Assembly (NCBI GenBank): GCA_029263415.1
Contig: JAJCXN010000009.1
Coordinates: 62,001 to 126,000, forward strand
DNA from: Acidobacteriota bacterium
GTDB lineage: Bacteria; Acidobacteriota; Thermoanaerobaculia; Multivoradales; Multivoraceae
Length of the DNA: 64,000 nucleotides
Direction of reading: 5' to 3'
Position 1 is the stretch's first letter. Every line of letters begins with the position of its first letter. Made by a program: the position numbers and the translations under genes. Shown piece by piece: positions 8,619 through 17,553 of the stretch. The notes under the pieces were generated by a model, which had not been told where the DNA came from, ran no database searches, and saw nothing but the letters and a program-made list of their open reading frames with translations.

Positions 8619-9737
8619 CTATTGCCTAAGAGACACATTGGTTTGAGTCTTCAGCTCTTCCCAGATTCCGGTCACTAGGAGACCGTCGGAGTCGATCGAC
8701 CCTCGATACATCCCTTCGGTGTTGAAGGGCATGACGATTTCGCCGTTGGCGTCGATTGCAATCAACCCACCTTGGTCTGCTTGAAGAGTCGTCTTGATCA
8801 CCGACTCTGCGGCTTGGTTGAGCGACTCACCGCCGTATTTCATGCGGGCGGTAACGTCGTAGGCGATGGTGTGTCGAATGAACTCCTCGCCCTTGCCAGT
8901 ACACGAGATGGCGGCGGTCTCGTTGTTCGCGTAGGTGCCTGCTCCGATCACAGGAACATCCCCGATTCGGCCGTGACGCTTGTTGGTCAATCCTCCGGTC
9001 GAGGTCCCAGCTGCCAGATTGCCATAGCGATCGAGTACTACAGCGCCTACAGTTCCGAAGCCGGATTGCTGCGCGGTTCGGCCCACGCGGCGTGCCTCAC
9101 GCTCTTCGCTGCGGACCTCCTGCCACTGGCGGTAGCGGGCTTCGGTGTTGAAGTAGGACTGAGTCGCTCGACGTGCGGAGACGCTGCGGGCAAAGTCGTC
9201 TGCACCATCGCCCGCGAGGAACACGTGGGGAGATTCCTGCATCACTGACCGAGCTAGCTGAATGGGGTTGCGGATGTTCCGCATGCCGGCGACGGCTCCG
9301 CAAGCCAGGCTCCTGCCATCCATGATCGCGGCGTCAAGCTCATGCACGCCGCGGTTGTTGAAGACGGCTCCGCGCCCGGCGTTGAACAGGGGATCGTCCT
9401 CGAGCAAGGTCACAACCGCCTCGATTACGTCTAGCGCCGCCTCCCCGCCTTGAAGGCGCCGGCCACCCTCACGCAGAGCAGCCTCTAGCGAATCAAAGTA
9501 GGGCTGACGGTCGGTACCGTCATCGGAGATCGTACCGGCGCCTCCGTGAACGGCTAGCGCCCACTGCTTCGGTGACTTGTTGGGCTCGGCTAGATCAGTG
9601 ATCTCGGGCTGGACTTCGGGCTTTTGGTCTCGATCGCTCGTTCCTTCCGGGGTTGAACACGAGACCAAGGCGAGTAGGCAGATAGCGAGGCCGATCGCCA
9701 GCCGCAGCCGGGCGGATGAGACGCTGGAATAGAACAT
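8619..9737 (-). CDS. Isoaspartyl peptidase/L-asparaginase (Ntn hydrolase, family T2), lipoprotein
   Basis: 372 residues from ATG 9737. Plant-type asparaginases hydrolyse isoaspartyl dipeptides and asparagine after self-cleavage. Seen: WALAVHGGAGT near residues 59-69, AGRGAVFNNRG at 120-130, and GFGTVGAVVLD with the predicted cleavage before Thr229, the new nucleophile; GDVPVIGAGTYA follows. The N-terminus is a lipoprotein signal, with LALVSC giving Cys27, so the enzyme should be membrane anchored outside the cytoplasm; most bacterial relatives are soluble. The frame is open upstream to 10157, but this overlaps the opposing operon start and has no signal. Confidence 0.9.
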   Translation of the reverse strand: MFYSSVSSARLRLAIGLAICLLALVSCSTPEGTSDRDQKPEVQPEITDLAEPNKSPKQWALAVHGGAGTISDDGTDRQPYFDSLEAALREGGRRLQGGEAALDVIEAVVTLLEDDPLFNAGRGAVFNNRGVHELDAAIMDGRSLACGAVAGMRNIRNPIQLARSVMQESPHVFLAGDGADDFARSVSARRATQSYFNTEARYRQWQEVRSEEREARRVGRTAQQSGFGTVGAVVLDRYGNLAAGTSTGGLTNKRHGRIGDVPVIGAGTYANNETAAISCTGKGEEFIRHTIAYDVTARMKYGGESLNQAAESVIKTTLQADQGGLIAIDANGEIVMPFNTEGMYRGSIDSDGLLVTGIWEELKTQTNVSLRQ

Positions 9738-9934
9738 GTGTACTAAATGGGAGGTGTTTGGGGAAGAGTCGCAAATGAGGTGACCTTCAAGATTATCCTG
9801 ACTGTGGTGCAGATGCAGCGGCCTTTCACTAGGATCTTGCTGGCCTGGACTAGACTCCATCTTAGAATATGAAATATGAACCGGTGCCGGCGCTGTAACA
9901 GTCGCGCAGGACGGCGATAATTGAAGGGCGAACG

Positions 9935-10282
9935 TTGAGCCACCCAGAGTCCAATGCCGCGGCGGATCCAGAGAAGCAAGTAGGAGGACCGTCCGCCGAG
10001 TTCTGGCGCGTGGCAACACCGTTCCGCGAACCGGTATCCAAGCGCTGGTTCGTACCGGCTGTGTTGGCGTTGATCGCGGTGGCGACACCGTGGTACCTAC
10101 CGTTGGACGTGGCGACGCGCTTCTGGCACGGCCTGCCAGTTTGGGTGTGGGTCGCACTCAGTTGCGCCCTTGGGCTTTCAGTTCTGACTTGCTACGGAGC
10201 TCTCGCGTTGTGGCGTGACGCGAACCCACAAGAGGGCTCAGCTGACGCTGTGCCTACTAACCGCAAAGGTGTGCGATCTTGA
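9935..10282 (+). CDS. Small membrane protein preceding a sodium:solute symporter
   Basis: 115 residues starting at TTG 9935, eight bases after GAAGGG. Two hydrophobic segments (VPAVLALIAVATPWYLPL and WVWVALSCALGLSVLTCYGALAL) flank a short loop, with a polar N-terminus of about 35 residues. Small two-helix proteins are often encoded directly before solute:sodium symporters (DUF3311/DUF4212-type subunits), and the stop here overlaps the symporter start by four bases (TTGA). Assignment as an accessory subunit is inference from size, topology and position. Confidence 0.7.
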   Translation: MSHPESNAAADPEKQVGGPSAEFWRVATPFREPVSKRWFVPAVLALIAVATPWYLPLDVATRFWHGLPVWVWVALSCALGLSVLTCYGALALWRDANPQEGSADAVPTNRKGVRS

Positions 10283-11802
10283 GCCCTGCCGATCTCGACT
10301 TCGGCACGTCCGCGCTAGTGGTGATGTCGGTGTATTTGCTGGTGATGCTGGGCCTAGGAGCGCTCGGTCGAGCGCGCCGTGAGGAGGAATCGCTCCGCGA
10401 CTTCTACCTTGCGGGATCCGGGTTTGGGTTTGCGGTCCTCTTTCTGACGCTGTTTGCCACCCAGTACAGCGGTAACACGCTGCTTGGCTTTGCTGGCCGC
10501 TCCTATCAGCAAGGACTCAGCTACGTAGTAAGTGTTTTGTTCATGATCGGCGTGGTTACGGTCTACTTGCTGTACGCGCCGAGGCTGTTCCGACTAGCCA
10601 AGCACTACCGATACTTGACCCCCGGCGACTTCGTTTACCATCGCTTCCAGCATCACGGAGCGAGGCTCATGTGCGTCGGGCTCTTGTGTTGGGGGCTCGC
10701 GAACTATGTTCTGGAGCAATTGGTTGCCATGGGGCACGGGATGGTCGCAATCAGTGGCGGGCGCTTGAGCTTCATGCAAGGGGTGATCTTGCTCGCCGTG
10801 GTGATGATCGTCTATGAATCGTTGGGAGGCATGCGCGCGGTGGCTTGGACTGATGCGGTTCAAGGAACTCTTGTGTTGGTCGGTTGTGCGGCGATTCTCT
10901 TTGCGTTGGTGTCGACTGACGGCGGACTGTCGGCTACTGCCGAGCGAGTAATGTCGAGTGCTCCCGAGAAACTCGAACCGCCCACCGGGGTCGGCCTACG
11001 TTCCTGGCTGAGTACTCTTGTACTCCTTGCATTTGGTGTCTCGATCTACCCTCATGCTATTCAACGGATCTTTGTTGCGCGGGAGGCGCGTTCCTTGCGC
11101 CGCTCCCTTGCCATCATGGCCTTCATGCCGCTGATCACAACCCTACTTGCCTTTCTCTTGGGCTACGTGGGTCTGGGGATGTTCCCGGAACTAACCGGTA
11201 CCGAGAGCGACAAGGTCACTATCTACGTCCTGAGCAATTTGGTTGCTCGCTCTCCGATCTTCTATTGGCTGGTGGTGTTCGTGTTCGCAGCAGTGGTCGC
11301 TGCCATCATGTCGACCGCTGATTCGGCGCTCTTGTCCTTGGGATCCATGTTCACTAAGGATGTCTACAAGGCCTATGTGCGCCCCGATGCGGGTGACGCA
11401 CACCTGTTGAAGGTGGGGAAGATCTTCGCGAGCTCGCTACTTGCACTGTTGGTACTGATGGCCTGGGTTTCTCTCGAAACCGAAAGTAGCCTGTGGTTTC
11501 TCATTCGACTTAAGCTTGAATTCATGGCTCAGCTTGCGCCAGCGATTGTGCTGGGAGTTCGCTGGCGACGACTGCAAGGTGGGCCAGTCTTCGCTGGCAT
11601 GGCGGCGGGCACCTTGCTGACCCTCACGATCTGGGTCGGCGTGCTGTTTGAGCTGTGGCCGAATCGATCTCCGTGGGGGGTCAATGCCGGCGTTTGGGGG
11701 CTGCTGGTCAACGTTGCTTGCTGCGTTGTGGGCTCCTTGATGATTTCAAATCGGGATGCAGGACCGGAGATCGGCGACCGCCCGAGCGATATGAGGTCGT
11801 GA
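10279..11802 (+). CDS. Sodium:solute symporter (SSS family)
   Basis: 507-residue inner-membrane protein with about a dozen hydrophobic segments. The first helices carry SLRDFYLAGSGFGF and LFATQYSGNTLLGFAGRSYQQG, typical of the SSS/LeuT-fold family; a sodium-site helix appears as AIMSTADSALLSLGSMFTKDVYK. Members import amino acids, proline, pantothenate or organic acids with sodium; the substrate cannot be told from sequence. The gene starts inside the small membrane protein gene and ends one base before a kinase gene, so regulation by or of the kinase product is conceivable. Confidence 0.92.
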   Translation: MSPADLDFGTSALVVMSVYLLVMLGLGALGRARREEESLRDFYLAGSGFGFAVLFLTLFATQYSGNTLLGFAGRSYQQGLSYVVSVLFMIGVVTVYLLYAPRLFRLAKHYRYLTPGDFVYHRFQHHGARLMCVGLLCWGLANYVLEQLVAMGHGMVAISGGRLSFMQGVILLAVVMIVYESLGGMRAVAWTDAVQGTLVLVGCAAILFALVSTDGGLSATAERVMSSAPEKLEPPTGVGLRSWLSTLVLLAFGVSIYPHAIQRIFVAREARSLRRSLAIMAFMPLITTLLAFLLGYVGLGMFPELTGTESDKVTIYVLSNLVARSPIFYWLVVFVFAAVVAAIMSTADSALLSLGSMFTKDVYKAYVRPDAGDAHLLKVGKIFASSLLALLVLMAWVSLETESSLWFLIRLKLEFMAQLAPAIVLGVRWRRLQGGPVFAGMAAGTLLTLTIWVGVLFELWPNRSPWGVNAGVWGLLVNVACCVVGSLMISNRDAGPEIGDRPSDMRS

Positions 11803-11803
11803 C

Positions 11804-14032
11804 GTGGCTTCCGGTTTCTTAGCTCGCATCCGGGGCGATCATCGCGGCGCGGCGGCCGCCTATTTTCAAGCCGGGCGATTGGAGCAGGCCGCTCGCATGT
11901 TCGAGAAGGCCGGAGAACCACTCGAGGCTGCACGACTCTGGCTGCGTAGTGGTCGCGAGGTTAACGCGATTGCTTGTCTTGAGAGAGTTCATCCAGAACG
12001 GGCAGCCGAACTCTTGTCGGCGGAACAGCGCGACGACCTAGCCGTGCGGTACTTCGAACGAGGCGGATCGTTTTGGCAGGCCGCCGAGTGTGCTCGAAGG
12101 CTGCGCAGGCATCTTCGTGCTGCTCGGCTGTTCGAGCAGGCAGGAGCTTTCGAGCAGGCCGCGAAGAGCTACGCCGACGGTGGCGAGGAGCAGGAGCTGC
12201 TGCGCGTCTGGGAACGGCTCTCCGAGGAGTTTGCCGCTGCAGGAAAGGTGGAAGACCACCGCCGGATTGACCTGCTGCGTGCGAGAAGGATGGTTGAACA
12301 AGAGAACCTGGCCGGCGCCGCAGGTTTGTTGGAGCGGCACGGTCGCTACCTTGTCGCGGCCAAACTGTGGCAGCGCCTGGGCCAGCTCGACAGTGCTGTG
12401 GCCGCGTACCTGAGCGGCGGCAATCCGAATCAGGCCGCTGCCCTGCTGGATTCTGTGAATGAACCCGGCGCGCTTCACGAGCACCCCGCCGGGGTCGATA
12501 GCTCACTGCGGGCTCGGGTGCTCGAGGCGGTATCGCGGCATGAGGAGGCGGCGGTCGCGTATGAGGACGCCGGAGACATTAGTGGCGCGATGCGGCAGCT
12601 GGAGGCGGCCGGAGCGTTCGCGGCCGCGGCGCGTGCAGCTGAAGCGAATGGCTCGATTGATCGTGCGGTTGATCTGTGGCTTGCGGCTCACCAGCCGATC
12701 GAGGCTGCACGGGTGTTGGCTGAGGGCGGGGATATGCGAGCCGCAGCAGAGACCGCCCGGTTGGGCGGTGAGAACGCGACCGCGGCTGGCTACTACCGCC
12801 AACTCGGTGATCACTTGCGCGCTGCGCAGGAACACATCAAAGGCGACCTTGCAGAGGAGGCAGTGGCTGACCTGGAACAGGTCGAACAGGGTAGTGCTGA
12901 CCAAGGAGCAGCGAGGAGATTGTTGGTTCCCCTGTTGGTGGCCTCGGGCCGCTTCAAATCCGCGTTGTCTGCGTTGGTCGCGCTGGACGGGCCCGACGTC
13001 GCGAGTGACGCTTCGGCGTTCGAAGAGGGCACCTACTGGAGGGCGCGATCAGTCGAAGGGTTGGGGCAGACTGCCGAAGCGATTGAGCTGCTGCGTTCGC
13101 TAGTCGCTCAGAAGCCGAGATACCGCGATGCGGAGCAACGACTCAAGCGGCTCGAGAGCGGCATTCACACTGTGAGGCCGGAGCGTCCGGTCTTGCGCTC
13201 TTTCCGCGTTGGCGAGCGCCTCCAAGGGCGCTATGAGATCGAGGGTGAGGCGGGCCGTGGTGGTTGGAGCAAGGTGTACCGCGCTCGAGACGTAGTGAGA
13301 CACCAACCGGTTGCGGTCAAACTGATGGCCCGTAGGTTCACCGACGGGGTGGGCGCCGAGAGCCGGTTGCGTGAGGAGGTGCGCCTTTGCCGACGCTTGA
13401 AGCATCCAGCGATCGTCCGAGTCTTCGAGCACGGCAGCGACGATGGCCGATTGTTCGTGGTGATGGAGTGGGCTGAGGGTCGGACCCTTCAACGACTCCT
13501 GGTCGATCATGGTCCGATGTCCGCGGAGCAGACGTGCGATCTCGCGGAGAATTTGGCAGATGGTCTGACAGTTGCCCATCGCGAGAATGTGGTGCATCGG
13601 GACCTGACCCCGGCCAACATCGTGCTGTCCGAGTTTGGAGCCAAGATCATGGACTTCGGCATCGCGCTCAGCGTTGATGGTGCGATGTCAGCCGATGCGG
13701 ACGGCAATGTCCTTGGAACGCCCCATTACATGTCACCAGAACAGATTCAAGGCTTAGCGCTAGATGGCAGCTCTGACTTGTATAGTCTCGGCGCTGTTCT
13801 CTTCACCTGCCTTGCCGGACACCCGCCGTTTGACGGTCGCTCGGCGACTGCCATTTCCCTAAAGCATCTCCAAGATGAACCACCAGACTTACGCAACCTT
13901 CGGCCAGATCTCAGTCCAAGCTTGATCGATATCGTGGAAAAGCTGCTCGCCAAAGCACCGGCCCAACGATTCGCTAGCTCCCGAGATCTCGGGTCAGCTC
14001 TCGGCGAGTGGCGTGAACGAGCCCTACCATGA
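11804..14032 (+). CDS. Repeat-domain (TPR-like) protein with C-terminal Ser/Thr protein kinase
   Basis: 742 residues, GTG start. Residues 1-450 are alanine-rich helical repeats of about 20-35 residues (patterns such as AARLFEQAGAFEQAAKSYADGG), resembling TPR/SEL1-type scaffolds. Residues about 477-740 form a Hanks-type kinase: glycine loop GEAGRGGWSKV (481-491), VAVK with Lys506, catalytic loop HRDLTPAN (598-605), DFG 617-619, and GTPHYMSPEQ (639-648). The usual lysine of HRDLKPxN is threonine, a variant also common in some myxobacterial kinases. There is no transmembrane helix. Bacterial kinases usually carry the kinase domain first, so this order is reversed. It overlaps the next gene by four bases. 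Confidence 0.92.
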   Translation: MASGFLARIRGDHRGAAAAYFQAGRLEQAARMFEKAGEPLEAARLWLRSGREVNAIACLERVHPERAAELLSAEQRDDLAVRYFERGGSFWQAAECARRLRRHLRAARLFEQAGAFEQAAKSYADGGEEQELLRVWERLSEEFAAAGKVEDHRRIDLLRARRMVEQENLAGAAGLLERHGRYLVAAKLWQRLGQLDSAVAAYLSGGNPNQAAALLDSVNEPGALHEHPAGVDSSLRARVLEAVSRHEEAAVAYEDAGDISGAMRQLEAAGAFAAAARAAEANGSIDRAVDLWLAAHQPIEAARVLAEGGDMRAAAETARLGGENATAAGYYRQLGDHLRAAQEHIKGDLAEEAVADLEQVEQGSADQGAARRLLVPLLVASGRFKSALSALVALDGPDVASDASAFEEGTYWRARSVEGLGQTAEAIELLRSLVAQKPRYRDAEQRLKRLESGIHTVRPERPVLRSFRVGERLQGRYEIEGEAGRGGWSKVYRARDVVRHQPVAVKLMARRFTDGVGAESRLREEVRLCRRLKHPAIVRVFEHGSDDGRLFVVMEWAEGRTLQRLLVDHGPMSAEQTCDLAENLADGLTVAHRENVVHRDLTPANIVLSEFGAKIMDFGIALSVDGAMSADADGNVLGTPHYMSPEQIQGLALDGSSDLYSLGAVLFTCLAGHPPFDGRSATAISLKHLQDEPPDLRNLRPDLSPSLIDIVEKLLAKAPAQRFASSRDLGSALGEWRERALP

Positions 14033-15051
14033 CCCTGCAACAATTGATCGCTGCGATCGCAGCCGTGGCGCGCCAGGAACCGGCCGAGACCAAGATCAGC
14101 GAGGTCGTTGCGCGGTTGTGGCCGGTGCATGAATCCCTGCTTGGGCCTGACAGGCTGATTGGGCCGGAGAGGGTGCCGCTCTCGGACGGGGCTTCCTTCA
14201 AGGCTCCTCTCCTCGAAGCCACCCTCTTCGAAGCGACGCTGTTAACGGCTGCTCGCACTGATCGCCCATGGGTCGGCGCCGCGGTCGCGATTCAAGGAGC
14301 CATCCACCGTTTGTTGGATGGCGTCGATCATCCGCTGCAAAAGCAGGCGGGGGAATGCATCGCATTCTGCGCGTCGGAGATGGCCGGCAATCGGCCGAGT
14401 GCGATTGAGACCACCATCGCCAGGAAGCCGGGAGGTGACTGGACGTTAACCGGAACGAAACGCTGGGCAACCCTAGGCCCAATGTCGAGCCATCTTGTGG
14501 TGATCGTCTCCGAAAGTCGCGATGAAGAGCGGAACCATCTGCGAGCGGTTGTGATCCCTTCCGATCGCGCAGGGGTGTTGATCGAAGAGATGACCATTCC
14601 GGGAAGCGTTCCGAACAGCCTGCGATTGCCCCATTCGCTGATCCATCTGGATGGCGTCGCCGTCGAGCGCGCCGAGGTGCTCGCTGGAGACGGCTACAGT
14701 TCCTATCTGAAGCCCTATCGCACGATCGAAGACCTGTTCGGCACAGCGGCTCAGGCCAGTAGTTTGCTGGCGATGGGATGCCGGCATGGTGCACCGGTGG
14801 AGGCGATTGAGGGTTTGGTCGCCCTGATTGCGAGTCTCAGGGCCGTGGTCTTGGAAGACCTAGGCACTCCGAGCAGCCACCTGGTGGTGAGTGCCGCAGA
14901 GGCCGCCCTTCCGCAGCTGATTCCTGCAATCGAGCCGTGCCTTCCGGCCGACGTCGCTTCTTGGTGGGCTGTTGGTGAGACGGTGCCGGTCGCTCAAACG
15001 GCGAAGGGCATTCGTCGTTCGCGAGCGCTTGAGCAACTGCTCGCCGGATAG
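14029..15051 (+). CDS. Divergent acyl-CoA dehydrogenase-like protein
   Basis: 340 residues, ATG overlapping the kinase stop. The middle beta domain of acyl-CoA dehydrogenases is recognisable: IAFCASEMAGNRPSAIETT (111-129, counterpart of the ACAlTEPxAGSD segment) and GDWTLTGTKRWATLG (136-150, counterpart of LnGxKxwiTnG), then IPSDRAGVLIEEM. The N-terminal helical domain is poorly conserved and the C-terminal helical domain is shortened to about 110 residues, without the flavin-contacting and catalytic-base segments I would expect. FAD binding and dehydrogenase activity are therefore doubtful. Context ties it to the kinase and the aminotransferase. Confidence 0.65.
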   Translation: MTLQQLIAAIAAVARQEPAETKISEVVARLWPVHESLLGPDRLIGPERVPLSDGASFKAPLLEATLFEATLLTAARTDRPWVGAAVAIQGAIHRLLDGVDHPLQKQAGECIAFCASEMAGNRPSAIETTIARKPGGDWTLTGTKRWATLGPMSSHLVVIVSESRDEERNHLRAVVIPSDRAGVLIEEMTIPGSVPNSLRLPHSLIHLDGVAVERAEVLAGDGYSSYLKPYRTIEDLFGTAAQASSLLAMGCRHGAPVEAIEGLVALIASLRAVVLEDLGTPSSHLVVSAAEAALPQLIPAIEPCLPADVASWWAVGETVPVAQTAKGIRRSRALEQLLAG

Positions 15052-15058
15052 CTGTGTG

Positions 15059-16351
15059 ATGAGCAGCGAACCGGCATTGGGCACGGTGCCCGGGTTTCGG
15101 CGCGTGCCGCGTACGGGAGTGATCTACGTCATGTCGAAAGCGGCCGAGCGCGGTTACGGCACGGACGATCAGCACTGGATCAGCCTGGGGCAAGGGTCAC
15201 CTGAGGTGGGGCCACTGGAGGGTGCGCCCGACAGGTTGAACTCTCTGAGCCTTGACCCTCGGCAGTTCGGCTATGGGCCGGTCGACGGTGCCATGGAACT
15301 GCGCGAGGCGGTCGCCAATTTTTATAACCAGGTGTATCGCCGTGGGCGTGAGTCGCAGTACACGGTGGAGAACGTCTGTATTGCCCCCGGAGGCCGGGCG
15401 GCGATGGCTCGGGTGGTTGCCGCACTCGGCCGGTCTAACCTTGGACACTTCATTCCGGACTACACCGCCTACGAGGAGCTGCTCTCGACCTTTCGAGGAT
15501 TCATCCCAATCCCGATCCTGGTCGATCCTGCGCGACGGCAACGAACAACGGCAGAGGAGCTGCGATCAGAAATATTGGGCCGCGGCCTGAGTTCCGTCCT
15601 CTGTAGCAACCCGTGCAACCCGACCGGGCAACTGGTAGCTGGCGAAAGACTCGGGGAATGGGTCGAGGTCGCTAGACAGACGCGCTGCTCTCTCATCTTC
15701 GATGAGTTCTACAGTCACTACATCTATGACACACCTACGACACCTAGCGACCATGCGGAGCAGTTGGCACATAAGGCGAGGTTGGTTTCGGCTGCTGAGT
15801 TTGTCGATGACGTCAATTTGGACCCGATCGTCATGGTCGACGGATTGACCAAGAACTGGCGCTACCCGGGATGGCGAGTGAGCTGGATCGTCGGTCCGCG
15901 AGATGTGATCCAGCAGGCGACAAGCGCAGGTTCCTATCTCGATGGCGGAGCTAACCATCCGTTTCAGAAGGCTGTTATTCCGCTGTTGCAGACTGAGCAT
16001 GCGTTGGCTGAGACGGCCGCTATCCAACAAGTGTTCTCTGGCAAGCGGCGCTTCCTAGTCGATCGCTTGCGGTCGATTGGCGTCCAGGTTGAGCACGAGC
16101 CCGGTGGCGCGTTCTACGTCTGGGGCAATCTCGCCGGGCTACCCGAGCCCCTATGCGACGGGCGCGCGTTCTTCGAGCGCGCACTCGACTACCAGGTGAT
16201 CACAGTTCCCGGTGTGTTCTTTGACGTCAATCCCGGCCGACGGCGCGCCAACGCCCGCTATGACAGCTATACCAGGTTCTCGTTTGGTCCCTCGCGGGCC
16301 GACTTGCAAGAAGGGCTCGAGCGGCTTGAACGCCTCATCCAAGAGGCGTGA
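15059..16351 (+). CDS. PLP-dependent aminotransferase, class I/II
   Basis: 430 residues from ATG 15059 (GTG 15056 also possible), seven bases after the preceding stop. Fold-type I aminotransferase: APGGRAAMARVV at 109-120, SNPCNPTGQLV with Asn187 at 183-193, FDEFYSHYIYD with Asp215, and DGLTKNWRYPGWRVSW with the PLP-binding Lys265 and Arg273. This places it near aspartate/alanine/aromatic aminotransferases of subfamily I; the amino donor cannot be decided by eye. A 10-residue acidic loop after Phe249 is unusual. It ends the five-gene run that starts at 9935. Confidence 0.88.
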   Translation: MSSEPALGTVPGFRRVPRTGVIYVMSKAAERGYGTDDQHWISLGQGSPEVGPLEGAPDRLNSLSLDPRQFGYGPVDGAMELREAVANFYNQVYRRGRESQYTVENVCIAPGGRAAMARVVAALGRSNLGHFIPDYTAYEELLSTFRGFIPIPILVDPARRQRTTAEELRSEILGRGLSSVLCSNPCNPTGQLVAGERLGEWVEVARQTRCSLIFDEFYSHYIYDTPTTPSDHAEQLAHKARLVSAAEFVDDVNLDPIVMVDGLTKNWRYPGWRVSWIVGPRDVIQQATSAGSYLDGGANHPFQKAVIPLLQTEHALAETAAIQQVFSGKRRFLVDRLRSIGVQVEHEPGGAFYVWGNLAGLPEPLCDGRAFFERALDYQVITVPGVFFDVNPGRRRANARYDSYTRFSFGPSRADLQEGLERLERLIQEA

Positions 16352-16446
16352 GGGATGGCAGCCAGCCGGCCCGGTGCGCGGACGTGCCTAGTTGATGGCG
16401 TCTGACTAGAGCGTACTCGCCGGTCTGGCTCAGGTCAGCTGTGGGC

Positions 16447-17487
16447 TCAGGCGGGAAGAAAACCCATCTTGGCCTTCATCTCTTGGACCTTCGGTTCCGC
16501 AACGGCTCGGGCGCGTTCTGCGCCCTTCGAGAGCAGTTGATCAAGGCTGGTCGGGTCTTCCATCAACTCGTCGAAGCGTTGAGTGATCGGGGCAAGCGCC
16601 TCGGTCACCACTTCGGCGACTCGTACCTTGAGATCACCGTAACCTCGAGCGTTGGCGAAGTCTGCGACGCAGGCATCTGGACTATGTCCAGTGACGGCTT
16701 GGTAAACACCGAGCAGGTTGTTGACACCGGCCCGTTCGGGGTCGTCGCTAAAATCGATCTCGCGTCCAGAATCGGTGACGGCACGCTTAATGACCCTGGT
16801 GATCTTGGTGGCGTTGTCGCTCAATAGAACGGCGTGGCCCTGTGCTTCAGCACTCTTGCTCATCTTCTTGCTGGGATCATCGAATCCCATGACCCGGGCT
16901 CCAGCTTTGGGGATGACGGGTTCGGGAAGCCTAAAGGTCTCGCCAAAGCGATGATTGAAGCGTTGGGCTAGGTCGCGAGCCAGTTCGATGTGCTGCTTTT
17001 GATCCTCACCAACCGGGACTTCGTCTGGGTTGTACAAGAGGATGTCTGCGGCCATCAGGACGGGATAGGTGAGCAAACCAGCTTGGACCTTCTCCTGCGC
17101 TGCGGCTTTCGACTTGAACTGAGTCATGCGCTCCAACCATCCGATTGGCGTACTGCACATGAGAAGCCACGTTGCTTCAGTGTGGGCACGCACGTGGCTC
17201 TGCACGAACAGAGCGGTCTTGTCGGGATCGATACCGGCGGCAAAGAGTTGGGCGGCAAGCCGGCGTGTGTTGTCACGCAGAGCAACAGGGTCTTGCGGCA
17301 CAGTGATCGCATGCAGGTCAACGATGCAGATGAAGTTCTCACGCTGGTCCTGGCCCGCCACCCATTGCTTAACCGCACCGAGGTAGTTACCAAGGTGAAG
17401 GTCACCGGACGGCTGAATGCCGGACAGAACTCGGCGCTTTGAGGCGGCTTCTTCGGGGCTAGCAGTCGCATGGTTGGGAACGGACAT
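16447..17487 (-). CDS. trpS: Tryptophanyl-tRNA synthetase
   Basis: Class I synthetase of 346 residues. The HIGH-type motif is HLGN at 31-34 within SGIQPSGDLHLGNYLG, and the KMSKS loop is at 208-212 (DDPSKKMSKSAEA). PVGEDQKQHIELARDLAQRFN is the usual helix between them. ATG 17487 is chosen because AAGG lies just before it and the conserved fold starts about 18 residues later; the frame is open to 17547. The terB-like gene lies 66 bases upstream on the same strand and may share its promoter. Confidence 0.96.
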   Translation of the reverse strand: MSVPNHATASPEEAASKRRVLSGIQPSGDLHLGNYLGAVKQWVAGQDQRENFICIVDLHAITVPQDPVALRDNTRRLAAQLFAAGIDPDKTALFVQSHVRAHTEATWLLMCSTPIGWLERMTQFKSKAAAQEKVQAGLLTYPVLMAADILLYNPDEVPVGEDQKQHIELARDLAQRFNHRFGETFRLPEPVIPKAGARVMGFDDPSKKMSKSAEAQGHAVLLSDNATKITRVIKRAVTDSGREIDFSDDPERAGVNNLLGVYQAVTGHSPDACVADFANARGYGDLKVRVAEVVTEALAPITQRFDELMEDPTSLDQLLSKGAERARAVAEPKVQEMKAKMGFLPA

Positions 17488-17553
17488 ATCAGAGCCTTGT
17501 TTGATTTGGGGGGAGCGGGAACGACGGCGGGAGCGGACATTTAGCACGAGCGG

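Noticed and set aside
9916-9921. GATAAT as -10 element for the symporter operon
   Set aside because: It lies only 13 bases before the start codon, so the transcript would begin at or inside the ribosome-binding site, and the -35 match is poor.
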